A stretch of 64,000 nucleotides of DNA. It comes from Pseudomonas sp. PSB18 (GTDB lineage: Bacteria > Pseudomonadota > Gammaproteobacteria > Pseudomonadales > Pseudomonadaceae). This document shows, piece by piece, positions 34,162-42,635 of the stretch; the stretch's first letter is position 1; every line of letters begins with the position of its first letter. The translations under genes and the position numbers were made by a program. The stretch covers positions 62,001 through 126,000 of the forward strand of contig NZ_NOIN01000011.1 of assembly GCF_014596565.1 (NCBI RefSeq). The letters run 5' to 3'. The notes below the pieces were generated by a model that saw only the letters and a list, made by a program, of their open reading frames with translations, did no database searches and was not told the origin of the DNA.

Positions 34162-34983
34162 ATGAGCGATTTGGCGGATAAGGTCCAACGGGACTTGGTA
34201 GAGGCCATCGATAACGATGACCTGGTTCTGCCGACATTGCCGGAAGTGGCCCTGCAGATTCGCCGTGCCGCCGAAGACCCGGAAATCAGTGTCAGTGACC
34301 TGAGCAAGGTGATCGGCCGCGACACGGCGCTTTCGGCACGCCTGATAAAAGTGGTCAACAGCCCATTGCTGCGCGCCACCCAGGAAGTCACCGACCTGCA
34401 CACGGCCATTACCCGGCTGGGCGTCAATTACAGCAGCAACCTGGCCATCGGTCTGGTCATGGAGCAGATCTTCCATGCCCGCTCCGAAGTGGTGGAACAG
34501 AAGATGCGCGATGTCTGGCGTAGAAGCCTGGAGATCGCCGGCGTCAGCTATGCGTTGTGCCGGACTTATACACAGCTCAAGCCCGATCAGGCCGCACTGG
34601 GAGGGTTGGTGCACCAGATCGGCGTACTGCCGATCCTGACCTACGCCGAAGACCATAATGAGCTGCTGTCAGACCCGGTCAGCCTCAACCATGTCATCGA
34701 AACGATCCACCCTGTGCTGGGGGACAAGTTGCTCAGCGTCTGGGAGTTTCCGGAGAGACTGGTGAAACTGCCGGGCCTTTACCTGGATTTCTCCCGGGAG
34801 TCCCGACAACTCGACTATGTCGACCTGGTGCAGGTCGCCGCGCTGTACTGCTACAAGGACACTGATCATCCCTTCGGCAGAGTCGACGCGTTCAAGGTGC
34901 CGTCATTCCAGAAGCTGGGCATCGACCCGAGCGATAAGGAACGATGTGCGCATCTCGAAGAAGCGCGGTCGATGTTTTACTAG
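34162..34983 (+). CDS. HDOD-domain signalling protein
   Basis: 273 residues, almost entirely an HDOD domain. LPTLPEVALQIRRAAEDPEISVSDLSKVI and ARLIKVVNSPLLR are its conserved N-terminal blocks. The HD metal ligands of true phosphohydrolases are not preserved in the usual form, as is normal for HDOD. Such proteins act in signal transduction (cell cycle, virulence, second messengers) by protein contact. No partner domain is fused. It follows ygfZ at 34 bases, probably in one transcript. Confidence 0.88.
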   Translation: MSDLADKVQRDLVEAIDNDDLVLPTLPEVALQIRRAAEDPEISVSDLSKVIGRDTALSARLIKVVNSPLLRATQEVTDLHTAITRLGVNYSSNLAIGLVMEQIFHARSEVVEQKMRDVWRRSLEIAGVSYALCRTYTQLKPDQAALGGLVHQIGVLPILTYAEDHNELLSDPVSLNHVIETIHPVLGDKLLSVWEFPERLVKLPGLYLDFSRESRQLDYVDLVQVAALYCYKDTDHPFGRVDAFKVPSFQKLGIDPSDKERCAHLEEARSMFY

Positions 34984-34997
34984 ACCAGGCTGCTCAC

Positions 34998-35145
34998 CTG
35001 TGGCGAGGGGATTTAGCGAAACTTCGCACCGCCCCGTTGGGGCGCGAAGCGGCCCTCCGCGTTCTGTCTGATACAACGCAGGGGGCCGCTTCGCAGCCCA
35101 GCGGGGATAAATCCCCTCGCCACAGATAATCCCCTCGCCACAACC
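34998..35145. repeat. Compound palindrome with CTGTGGCGAGGGGAT arms
   Basis: CTGTGGCGAGGGGATTTA at 34998 faces TAAATCCCCTCGCCACAG near 35107-35124. Inside is a second inverted set (GCGAAGCGGCC / GGCCGCTTCGC). A further copy TCCCCTCGCCACA follows at 35130-35142. It lies between the convergent HDOD and histidine-kinase genes and is a REP family distinct from the GCGAGCCTGCTCGC type. Confidence 0.75.
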
Positions 35146-35160
35146 GGGTTCGCTTCAGGA

Positions 35161-36552
35161 TCAGTCTGAGCCTGGGATAAAACTCACCCGCACCTTCAAC
35201 CCACCCTCCAGCCCGTCATGCAGGCTGATCTGGGCCAGGTGGGCGCGGCAGATTTCTCCGACGATGGCCAAACCCAGGCCAGAGCCGGCGACTTGCTGGT
35301 TGCGCCGGTAGAAACGTTCGAAGACACGGTCGCGCTCGTGCAATGGAATGCCGGGGCCGTCGTCCTCGACCTCCAGCACCGCCGGCGCGGCGACCCGCAG
35401 AATCACGTTGCCGCCCGAGGGCGTATGGGCCAGGGCATTGTCCACCAGATTGCTCAACAGCTCGTTCAGCAAGGTGGGTTCACCTCGCAGCCACACAGGC
35501 TCGTCGGCCTCCAGGGCCAATGCCACGCCCCGCGCATGAGCCAGCGGCGCCATGGCCATGCCCAACTCACGGGCCAACTGGCTGAGATCCAGCAACTGCG
35601 CGCCTCCTTCGGCAATGGCCCGCGCACCGTTCTCCACCCGTGCCATGGACAGCAGCTGGTTGGCCAGATGCGTCAGCCGGTCAGTGCCCTGGGCCGCGGT
35701 TTCCAGGGTTTCCCGCCAGGTTGCCGGCTCATTGGCGCGCAACCCCAGTTCAAGCCGCGCCTTGAGCGCAGCCAGGGGCGTGCGCAGTTCATGGGCGGCG
35801 TCGGCGATGAATTGCGCTTGGCGCTCGAACTGCCCACGCAAACGCTCGGTAAAGTGGTTGAGGGCCCGCACCAGAGGCCATAACTCGTGCTGCACCTCCA
35901 CCAGTGGCAACGGCCGTAGATCGTCCGACTGGCGTTCTTCCACCGCCGTACGCAAGCGCTCCAGCGGACGCAACGCCGCGCTGACCGCGAACCACACCAA
36001 CAACAGGGCGCCCACGGCCAGCATGCCCAGGCGCAACAGCGTGTCAGCCATCAGGCCGCGGGCCATGCTGACGCGGGCCTCCTCGGTTTCCGCCACACGG
36101 ATTTCCGCCATGCCGTTCATGTTCGGCTCGCTCACGGCCTTGAGCAGGCTCACCACCCGCACATCCTGGCCCTGATAGCGGGCGTTGTAGAAGCGCGCCA
36201 GGGCCGGGTAATCGTCCGTGCGCGGTGTGCCGGGTGGCGGGCCGGGGAGGTTCTCGTAGCCGGAGATCAGTTTCTTGTTGATGTCGTTGACCTGGTAATA
36301 GATGCGACCGGCACTGTCGTAGGCGAAGGTATCCAGGGCCACGTAGGGCACATCCGCGCTGAGGCTGCCGTCGCGTTGCGACAGACCGGCGGCGATGGTC
36401 CGGGCCGAGGCCAGCAACGTCCGGTCATAGGCAGTGTCCGCGGCCTCGCGACCGTTCCAATAGGCACTCAGGCCGCTGGCCAGCATCAATACCACCAGCA
36501 GCAACGCCAGGTTGCGCAGCAGTCGCCAGCGCAGGCTGTCGGGTTTATGCAT
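35161..36552 (-). CDS. tctE: TctE-like sensor histidine kinase
   Basis: 463 residues, inner membrane. Membrane helices at about 14-32 and 172-192 border a periplasmic sensor with the TctE-type N domain (ADTAYDRTLLASARTIAAGL). HAMP-like linker, then phosphoacceptor His254 in FIADAAHELRTPL, and ATPase boxes with NLVDNALAHTP, VEDDGPGIP and GSGLGLAIV. The start overlaps the regulator gene by 8 bases. Divergent tctCBA genes make citrate/tricarboxylate the expected signal; this is inferred from context and family resemblance. Confidence 0.9.
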   Translation of the reverse strand: MHKPDSLRWRLLRNLALLLVVLMLASGLSAYWNGREAADTAYDRTLLASARTIAAGLSQRDGSLSADVPYVALDTFAYDSAGRIYYQVNDINKKLISGYENLPGPPPGTPRTDDYPALARFYNARYQGQDVRVVSLLKAVSEPNMNGMAEIRVAETEEARVSMARGLMADTLLRLGMLAVGALLLVWFAVSAALRPLERLRTAVEERQSDDLRPLPLVEVQHELWPLVRALNHFTERLRGQFERQAQFIADAAHELRTPLAALKARLELGLRANEPATWRETLETAAQGTDRLTHLANQLLSMARVENGARAIAEGGAQLLDLSQLARELGMAMAPLAHARGVALALEADEPVWLRGEPTLLNELLSNLVDNALAHTPSGGNVILRVAAPAVLEVEDDGPGIPLHERDRVFERFYRRNQQVAGSGLGLAIVGEICRAHLAQISLHDGLEGGLKVRVSFIPGSD

Positions 36553-37216
36553 CGCGGGTTTCCAGCAGATAACCCAAACCCCTGAATGTCACGATCGCCA
36601 CGGCATGCCCATCGAGTTTCTTGCGCAGGCGGTGAACGTAGATTTCAATCGCATCGGGGCTGGCTTCCTCGTCCAGGCCGAACACCTGGGCGGCGAGTTG
36701 CTCCTTGCTCATCACCCGCCCCGGCCGCGCGATCAACGCCTCCAACACGGCTTGCTCGCGGGACGTCAGGGTCAATAGTTCGTCGTCGAGGGTAAAGCGC
36801 CGGGTGTCCAGGTCGTAGATCAGTCCGCCACAACGTTGCTGGCGCTCGCCGCCCAGTACGCTGCGCCGCAACAGTGCCTTGACCCGGGCCTCAAGCTCAG
36901 TGAGCTCGAAGGGCTTGGCCAGGTAATCGTCGGCGCCGAGGTTGAGACCATGCACCCGGTCCTTGACGTCACTGCGAGCCGTCAGCATCAACACCGGCAA
37001 GGTCTTGCCCCGGGCCCGCAGGCGCGCCAGCACTTCAAAGCCGTCCATGCGCGGCAGCCCGACATCGAGTACTGCCACGGCGTATTCCTCACTGCTCAGC
37101 GCCAGGTCGGCGGCCACCCCGTCGTGCAACACATCCACCGTCAAACCGGTGCTCTTGAGCGCTTGGGCAACGCTTTCGGCGAGCTGCAAATGGTCTTCGA
37201 CGAGCAGAACACGCAT
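36545..37216 (-). CDS. tctD: TctD-like response regulator (OmpR family)
   Basis: 223 residues. Receiver domain 1-115 with phospho-acceptor Asp51 in VAVLDVGLPRMDGFEVL and Lys in YLAKPFELTEL. The C-terminal winged helix (LTSREQAVLEALIARPGRVM; SPDAIEIYVHRLRKKLDG) binds DNA. It precedes and overlaps the kinase gene, and is divergent from tctC; it should control the tricarboxylate uptake operon. The 440-base gap to tctC is the probable target. Confidence 0.92.
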   Translation of the reverse strand: MRVLLVEDHLQLAESVAQALKSTGLTVDVLHDGVAADLALSSEEYAVAVLDVGLPRMDGFEVLARLRARGKTLPVLMLTARSDVKDRVHGLNLGADDYLAKPFELTELEARVKALLRRSVLGGERQQRCGGLIYDLDTRRFTLDDELLTLTSREQAVLEALIARPGRVMSKEQLAAQVFGLDEEASPDAIEIYVHRLRKKLDGHAVAIVTFRGLGYLLETRDA

Positions 37217-37657
37217 GTTTTTTCCTCGATTCAGGAACGGTCGGCGCCATTCAATGGCGCGGAGTTTACAGCCGCATCCGCTGCTGTGAAGCCTAAAAAC
37301 ATCCTGAAAGCTTTTGAAAGGTTAGCGAAAGGTTGAGCCATTAGAGTCCTCTCACGGACAGTTTCGACTGCCGATCGCCAAACACAATCGCGAACGAGAA
37401 ACGCCCCGATGCGTTTTCACATAAGAACAATAAAGCGGAGTATCCCCATGCTGTCCATGCAGCCCCAGGCGCCGATGCCTGCTCGCTTTTCCCGCCCCAA
37501 CCCGCCCCCTCGTGGCCAGTGCCGCCAGCGAATGCCCGGACGTATACCGGTGGCTCAGCTATAGATTCATGTTCCTGCGATGGACCTGTTGCCCGATCCA
37601 AAGGGTTCGGCAGCACAACGACTGCAACACACAATAACAACTCCCGTGGAGACGAGA
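37217..37657. promoter_or_regulatory. Divergent control region tctD / tctC
   Basis: No gene seen in 441 bases. A palindrome GCGCCATT-C-AATGGCGC lies at 37244-37260, 28 bases upstream of tctD. In P. aeruginosa a porin gene (opdH) occupies this place; it is absent here. The right end holds the leader of tctC with a CA motif. Confidence 0.55.
37633..37640 (+). promoter_or_regulatory. Hfq/Crc catabolite-control motif in tctC leader
   Basis: AATAACAA matches the AAYAAYAA motif to which Hfq and Crc bind in Pseudomonas mRNAs. It ends 7 bases before the GGAG ribosome site (37648-37651) of tctC, a position that would block translation under carbon-catabolite repression. Prediction from motif and place only. 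Confidence 0.55.
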
Positions 37658-38635
37658 ATGAACCTATCAATGCGTAAAGTAGCCCTGGCCGTCGGATGCC
37701 TCATGTTCACCGGACAGTTGCTCGCCGAACCGAAACGCCCGGAGTGCATCGCTCCCGCAGCGCCCGGCGGTGGTTTTGACCTGACCTGCAAGCTGGCGCA
37801 AAGCGCGCTGGTGAACCAGAAGCTGTTGACCAAGCCGATGCGTGTCACCTACATGCCTGGCGGTGTCGGCGCGGTGGCCTACAACGCCGTGGTCGCGCAA
37901 CGTCCGGCGGACGCCGGCACGTTGGTGGCCTGGTCCAGTGGCTCATTGCTGAACCTGGCACAAGGCAAGTTCGGTCGTTTCGACGAAACCAACGTGCGCT
38001 GGCTGGCAGCCGTGGGCACCAGCTACGGCGCCATCGCAGTAAAAAGCGATTCGCCCTACAAGAACCTCGACGATCTGGTACAGGCCCTGAAGAAAGATCC
38101 TGGATCCGTCGTCATCGGTTCCGGCGGTACCGTCGGCAGCCAGGACTGGATGCAAACCGCACTGATCGCCAAGGCTGCAGGTATCGATCCACGCAAATTG
38201 CGCTACGTGGCGCTCGAAGGCGGCGGAGAGATTGCCACTGCCCTGCTGGGCGGTCACATCCAGGTGGGCAGCACCGACATTTCCGACTCCATGCCCCACA
38301 TCCTGAGCGGTGACATGCGCCTGCTGGCGGTGTTCGCCGAGAAACGCCTGGACGAGCCGGAAATGAAGGACATCCCCACCGCTCGCGAGCAAGGCTACGA
38401 CATCCTGTGGCCGGTGGTGCGCGGCTTCTACCTGGGGCCGAAGGTGAGTGACGAAGACTACGCCTGGTGGAAAGACGCGTTCGACAAGCTGCTGGCTTCC
38501 GAAGAGTTCGCCAAGCTGCGTGACCAGCGCGAACTGTTCCCGTTCGCCATGACTGGCCCGGAACTGGACACCTACGTGAAGAAGCAAGTGGCCGATTACA
38601 AGGTGCTGGCCAAAGAGTTCGGCCTGATCCAGTAA
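37658..38635 (+). CDS. tctC: Tricarboxylate-binding periplasmic protein TctC
   Basis: 325 residues from ATG 37658 (GGAG 6 bases ahead). Signal peptide (VALAVGCLMFTGQLLA). The rest is the TTT-family solute receptor: PGGGFDLTCKLAQSAL near the N-terminus and IPTAREQGYDILWPVVRGFY later. It captures citrate or related tricarboxylates and delivers them to TctBA in the inner membrane. First of tctC-tctB-tctA-abrB. Confidence 0.92.
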   Translation: MNLSMRKVALAVGCLMFTGQLLAEPKRPECIAPAAPGGGFDLTCKLAQSALVNQKLLTKPMRVTYMPGGVGAVAYNAVVAQRPADAGTLVAWSSGSLLNLAQGKFGRFDETNVRWLAAVGTSYGAIAVKSDSPYKNLDDLVQALKKDPGSVVIGSGGTVGSQDWMQTALIAKAAGIDPRKLRYVALEGGGEIATALLGGHIQVGSTDISDSMPHILSGDMRLLAVFAEKRLDEPEMKDIPTAREQGYDILWPVVRGFYLGPKVSDEDYAWWKDAFDKLLASEEFAKLRDQRELFPFAMTGPELDTYVKKQVADYKVLAKEFGLIQ

Positions 38636-38690
38636 CCGTCTCTGTTCTCGCGGTGGCGTCGGTTTCCCCGGCGCTGCCCAGGAGTTAGTC

Positions 38691-39152
38691 ATGCTCACCC
38701 TCCAACGTATTTTTGCCGCGGTGCTGTTGCTGGTCTGTATTGGCCTCGCGCTGATGGCTTGGCCGTACCAGGCCGCTTTTTCCTACGAACCCGTGGGCCC
38801 ACGTGCCTTTCCCTTGCTGATGCTGGGACTGATGGGCCTGGCACTGCTGTACATGGTGTTCCGCCCTGTTCCCATCGTGCACAGCGAAGACGAACCGCAA
38901 CTGGACCGTGAAACCCTGCAAAAGATCGGCATCTGCGTGGTGCTGTTACTGGTATTCGCCGGAACCTTCGAGCCCTTGGGCTTCATCCTCTCCAGCATCC
39001 TGATCGGGGTACCGATGGCTCGCCTGTATGGCGGCCGCTGGGTGCCGAGCGTGGTGATCATCTGCCTGATGGCCATCGGTCTTTATCTGTTGTTCGACAA
39101 GCTGATGGACGTGCCGCTGCCCTTGGGCCTGCTCGACGTCCTGGAGAATTGA
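38691..39152 (+). CDS. tctB: Tricarboxylate transporter small subunit TctB
   Basis: 153 residues with four hydrophobic segments (IFAAVLLLVCIGLALMAWP; FPLLMLGLMGLALLYMVF; GICVVLLLVFAGTFEPLGFI; VVIICLMAIGLYLLFDKLM). This is the small membrane subunit of TTT transporters. It lies 55 bases after tctC and 1 base before the tctA start codon. Confidence 0.92.
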   Translation: MLTLQRIFAAVLLLVCIGLALMAWPYQAAFSYEPVGPRAFPLLMLGLMGLALLYMVFRPVPIVHSEDEPQLDRETLQKIGICVVLLLVFAGTFEPLGFILSSILIGVPMARLYGGRWVPSVVIICLMAIGLYLLFDKLMDVPLPLGLLDVLEN

Positions 39153-39153
39153 T

Positions 39154-40668
39154 ATGGATACCCTGAATTATCTCGGCCAGGGTTTCGGTGTCGCGCTGAC
39201 GCCTTATAACCTCGTCACGGCGCTGACCGGCACGCTGATCGGCACTGTGGTCGGCCTGCTGCCCGGCCTGGGTCCGATCAACGGCGTGGCCCTGCTGATC
39301 CCGATTGCGTTTGCCCTGGGCCTGCCGCCGGAATCGGCGCTGATCCTGCTGGCAGCGGTGTACCTGGGTTGCGAATACGGCGGGCGCATCAGCTCGATCC
39401 TGCTCAACATCCCGGGGGAAGCCTCCACCGTGATGACCACCCTAGACGGCTACCCGATGGCCCGCCAGGGCCTGGCTGGGGTAGCGTTGTCGCTGTCGGC
39501 GTGGAGCTCGTTCATCGGCGCGTTCATTGCCACCTGCGGCATGGTGCTGTTCGCCCCGCTGTTGGCCAAATGGGCAATTGCCTTCGGACCGGCGGAATAT
39601 TTCGTCCTGATGGTATTCGCCATCGTCTGCCTCGGCGGCATGGCCGGCGACCGCCCGCTCAAGACGTTTATCGCGGCGTTGATCGGTCTGTTCCTGTCTT
39701 CTGTCGGGATCGATGCCAACAGCGGCGTGTACCGCTTCACCGGTGACAGCGTCCACCTGGCCGACGGCATCCAGTTCGTCGTGCTGGTACTGGGTCTGTT
39801 CTCCGTCAGCGAAATCCTGTTGATGCTGGAAAAAACCCATCGCGGCCAGGAAGCGGTGCAAGCCACCGGACGGATGATGTTCAACTTCAAGGAAGCCGCC
39901 TCGGTGTTCGTCGTGAACCTGCGTTGCGGCGTGCTTGGTTTCATCATGGGTGTACTGCCGGGTGCTGGCGCAACCCTGGCCAGTGCCGTGGCCTACATGA
40001 CCGAGAAGCGCATCGCCGGCGCCAGCGGTACCTTCGGCCAGGGCGACAAGCGTGGCCTCGCCGCGCCGGAAACCGCCATCGGTGGTGCTGCCTGCGGCGC
40101 ATTGGTACCGATGCTGACCCTCGGCGTTCCCGGTTCGGGCACCACGGCGGTGATGATCGGCGCGCTGTCGCTGTACAACATCACCCCCGGTCCACTGTTG
40201 TTCCAACAGCAACCGGACATCGTCTGGGGCCTGATCGCGTCGTTGTTCGTGGCCAACATCATGCTGGTGATCCTCAACATTCCGATGATCCGCGTGTTCA
40301 CCCGTATCCTGGCAGTACCGAACTGGGCACTGGTGCCAGTCATCGCCATCATTACCGGCATCGGTGTCTACGCGGTGCACGCCACCACGTTCGACCTGTT
40401 CCTGATGACCGGCATCGGCATCTTTGGGTACATCCTGCGCAAGCTGGACTTCCCGCTGTCGCCAGTGCTGCTGGGTTTCATCCTCGGCGGTCTGATGGAG
40501 CAGAACCTGCGGCGTGCGCTGTCGATTTCCAACGGTGCGCTGGAGATCCTCTGGTCAAGCCCGATCACCTTTGGCTGCTGGATCCTGACGGCGATCATGC
40601 TGGTCATGCCACTGCTGCGGATCTGGCGTCGCCGCGCCGCCCAACGACGTGCCGTGGCCGATGTCTGA
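39154..40668 (+). CDS. tctA: Tricarboxylate transporter large subunit TctA
   Basis: 504 residues, about eleven to twelve membrane helices. The conserved loops are GTVVGLLPGLGPINGVALL near the N-terminus and MGVLPGAGATLASAVAYMTEK in the middle; both carry the P-G-x-G motifs of the TctA family. It forms the proton- or sodium-coupled channel of the system. Its last 8 bases overlap the next gene. Confidence 0.95.
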   Translation: MDTLNYLGQGFGVALTPYNLVTALTGTLIGTVVGLLPGLGPINGVALLIPIAFALGLPPESALILLAAVYLGCEYGGRISSILLNIPGEASTVMTTLDGYPMARQGLAGVALSLSAWSSFIGAFIATCGMVLFAPLLAKWAIAFGPAEYFVLMVFAIVCLGGMAGDRPLKTFIAALIGLFLSSVGIDANSGVYRFTGDSVHLADGIQFVVLVLGLFSVSEILLMLEKTHRGQEAVQATGRMMFNFKEAASVFVVNLRCGVLGFIMGVLPGAGATLASAVAYMTEKRIAGASGTFGQGDKRGLAAPETAIGGAACGALVPMLTLGVPGSGTTAVMIGALSLYNITPGPLLFQQQPDIVWGLIASLFVANIMLVILNIPMIRVFTRILAVPNWALVPVIAIITGIGVYAVHATTFDLFLMTGIGIFGYILRKLDFPLSPVLLGFILGGLMEQNLRRALSISNGALEILWSSPITFGCWILTAIMLVMPLLRIWRRRAAQRRAVADV

Positions 40669-41698
40669 AACAACCTTCAGACAATGGTGGGGAACACCGC
40701 TGGTCGGTCTGACCGGCGGTTATCTGGCCAGCCTGATCGGCTGGCCTTTGCCCTGGATGGTCGGCTCGTTGCTGGCGATCATCCTGGTGCGCTGCCTGAC
40801 GCCATGGCAACTGCAGGAAATCCCCGGCGGCCGTAAATGCGGCCAATGGATCGTGGGCATCGGTATTGGCCTGCACTTCACCCCACTGGTGATGGAGCAG
40901 GTCCTGGGCCACTTCGGCCTGATCTTTTTCGGCGCGCTGATCACCAGCGTGTCCAGCGTGGTGAGTGTGTGGCTGATGCGCCGCACCGGCGAAGACCGCG
41001 CCACCGCTTTCTTCTCCAGCATGCCGGGCGGTTCCGGCGAAATGGTCAACCTTGGTTCGCGCAATGGTGCGGACCTCAGCCGCGTCGCCGCGGGACAGAG
41101 CTTGCGGGTCCTGGTGGTGGTGCTGTGCGTGCCCGCAGCCTTCAAATACCTGTTGGGCGAAGGCGCTCCGGTGCAGCACGCCACCACCGTGGATTGGTTG
41201 TGGCTGGTGCTGTTGTTCCCGGCGGGCGCCCTGCTCGCCTGGGTCTGGGAACGCCTGCGCCAACCCAACCCGTGGCTGTTCGGGCCGCTGTTGGTAAGTG
41301 CGGCGGTCAGTATCGGTTGGGACCTGCACATCGGCTTGCCCCATGGCGGCAGCCAGATTGGCCAGTGGCTGATCGGCAGCGGCCTGGGTTGTCATTTCAA
41401 CCGGCAATTCTTTCGCCGGGCGCCCTCGTTCATGGGGCGCACCTTGATCGGCACGGTGTTGACGATGCTGATCGCCACCCTCGCGGCCTTGGGCCTGAGC
41501 ATGCTGACCCGTCTGGACCTGCGTTCACTGACCCTCGGCATGATGCCCGGTGGCATCGCGGAAATGAGCCTGACAGCGGAGACGCTGCAATTGTCGGTAC
41601 CGCTGGTGACGGCATTGCAGGTGATGCGACTGTTGTTCGTGTTGTTTCTGGCGGAGCCGTTGTTCAGGTATTGGATGCGACGACCGGGTTCCGTCTGA
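40661..41698 (+). CDS. AbrB-family membrane protein
   Basis: 345 residues, about ten hydrophobic segments in two related halves; SMPGGSGEMVNLG and MMPGGIAEMSLTA are the matching loops of the two halves. This is the AbrB/GtrA-like duplication family (the AbrB of ammonia-monooxygenase regulation in name only; it is not the DNA-binding AbrB). Function unknown, often found beside tctCBA, where it may assist transport. The start ATG 40661 overlaps tctA by 8 bases, so translation is coupled. Confidence 0.85.
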   Translation: MSETTFRQWWGTPLVGLTGGYLASLIGWPLPWMVGSLLAIILVRCLTPWQLQEIPGGRKCGQWIVGIGIGLHFTPLVMEQVLGHFGLIFFGALITSVSSVVSVWLMRRTGEDRATAFFSSMPGGSGEMVNLGSRNGADLSRVAAGQSLRVLVVVLCVPAAFKYLLGEGAPVQHATTVDWLWLVLLFPAGALLAWVWERLRQPNPWLFGPLLVSAAVSIGWDLHIGLPHGGSQIGQWLIGSGLGCHFNRQFFRRAPSFMGRTLIGTVLTMLIATLAALGLSMLTRLDLRSLTLGMMPGGIAEMSLTAETLQLSVPLVTALQVMRLLFVLFLAEPLFRYWMRRPGSV

Positions 41699-41716
41699 TC
41701 GTCCGTGGCGCTTTCA

Positions 41717-41790
41717 TCGCGAGCAGGCTCGCCCCCACATGGATCCGTGCCAGCACCGCGGATCCTCTGTGGGAGCGAGCCTGCTCGCGA
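41717..41790. repeat. REPIN
   Basis: REP arms at 41717-41739 and 41768-41790 facing each other, between convergent abrB-family and ung genes. The left arm has C instead of T in the tail (GCTCGCCCCCACA). Confidence 0.88.
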
Positions 41791-41812
41791 TGAGGCCCGC
41801 ATTGCCGAACAC

Positions 41813-42505
41813 TTAAACCGGCGGCAACCGCCAGTCGATCGGCGCCTCGCCGTGTTGTTCCAGAAACTTGTTGGTCCGGCTGAAATGCCCGCATCCCAGG
41901 AAGCCCCGATAAGCCGACAGCGGCGATGGGTGGACCGAGGTCAGTACCAGGTGCTTGGTGGCGTCGATCAGCTTCTGCTTGCTCTGGGCATGGGCGCCCC
42001 ATAGCAGGAACACCAGATGCGGCTGATGGGCGCTGACCACTTCGATGACCCGGTCGGTAAAATGCTGCCAGCCCTTGCCCGCATGGGCGTTGGCATTGGC
42101 GCGCTCCACGGTCATGGTGGTATTGAGCAGCAACACGCCTTGGTCGGCCCAGCTTTGCAGATAACCGTGGTTGGGGATGTCGATGTTCAGGTCGCGCTTC
42201 AATTCCTTGAAGATATTCACCAGCGACGGCGGCGCCGGGACGCCCGGCTGCACCGAAAAGCATAGGCCATGGGCCTGGCCCGGCCCATGATAGGGGTCTT
42301 GCCCGAGGATCACGACCTTGACCTTGTCCAACGGTGTGGAATTGAGGGCATTGAAAATCAACGAGGCCGGTGGATAGATCTCCTTGCCAGCGGCGTACTC
42401 CTGTCGCAGGAATTCGCGCAACTCTGCCATGTAGGGCTGGTCGAACTCGGCACGCAGCGCCTGCTTCCAGCTCGGTTCGAGTTTGATACGGTCGTCAGCA
42501 GTCAT
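41813..42505 (-). CDS. ung: Uracil-DNA glycosylase
   Basis: 230 residues, family 1 UDG. VILGQDPYHGPGQAHGLCFS holds the water-activating Asp70; VFLLWGAHAQSK and SVHPSPLSAYRGF are the uracil-binding and Leu/His loop motifs. It removes uracil from DNA, starting base-excision repair. ATG 42505 (MTADDRIKLEPSWK) is chosen; 33 further codons upstream have no similarity. Confidence 0.97.
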   Translation of the reverse strand: MTADDRIKLEPSWKQALRAEFDQPYMAELREFLRQEYAAGKEIYPPASLIFNALNSTPLDKVKVVILGQDPYHGPGQAHGLCFSVQPGVPAPPSLVNIFKELKRDLNIDIPNHGYLQSWADQGVLLLNTTMTVERANANAHAGKGWQHFTDRVIEVVSAHQPHLVFLLWGAHAQSKQKLIDATKHLVLTSVHPSPLSAYRGFLGCGHFSRTNKFLEQHGEAPIDWRLPPV

Positions 42506-42635
42506 GATTGCACCCGGTAAAAACAATGGGCGCACCCTAGGAAAGCCTACATGGCTTGTCAATTGATCTGACGCAGAACCGGCACTTTCCCACGCAGCGT
42601 TCATACTGAATATTCAATTTCTGATCGAGGTCACG

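Noticed and set aside
37341..37670. Minus-strand frame of 109 residues in the tctD-tctC gap
   Set aside because: No similarity, crosses the tctC leader and start; opdH is not encoded here.
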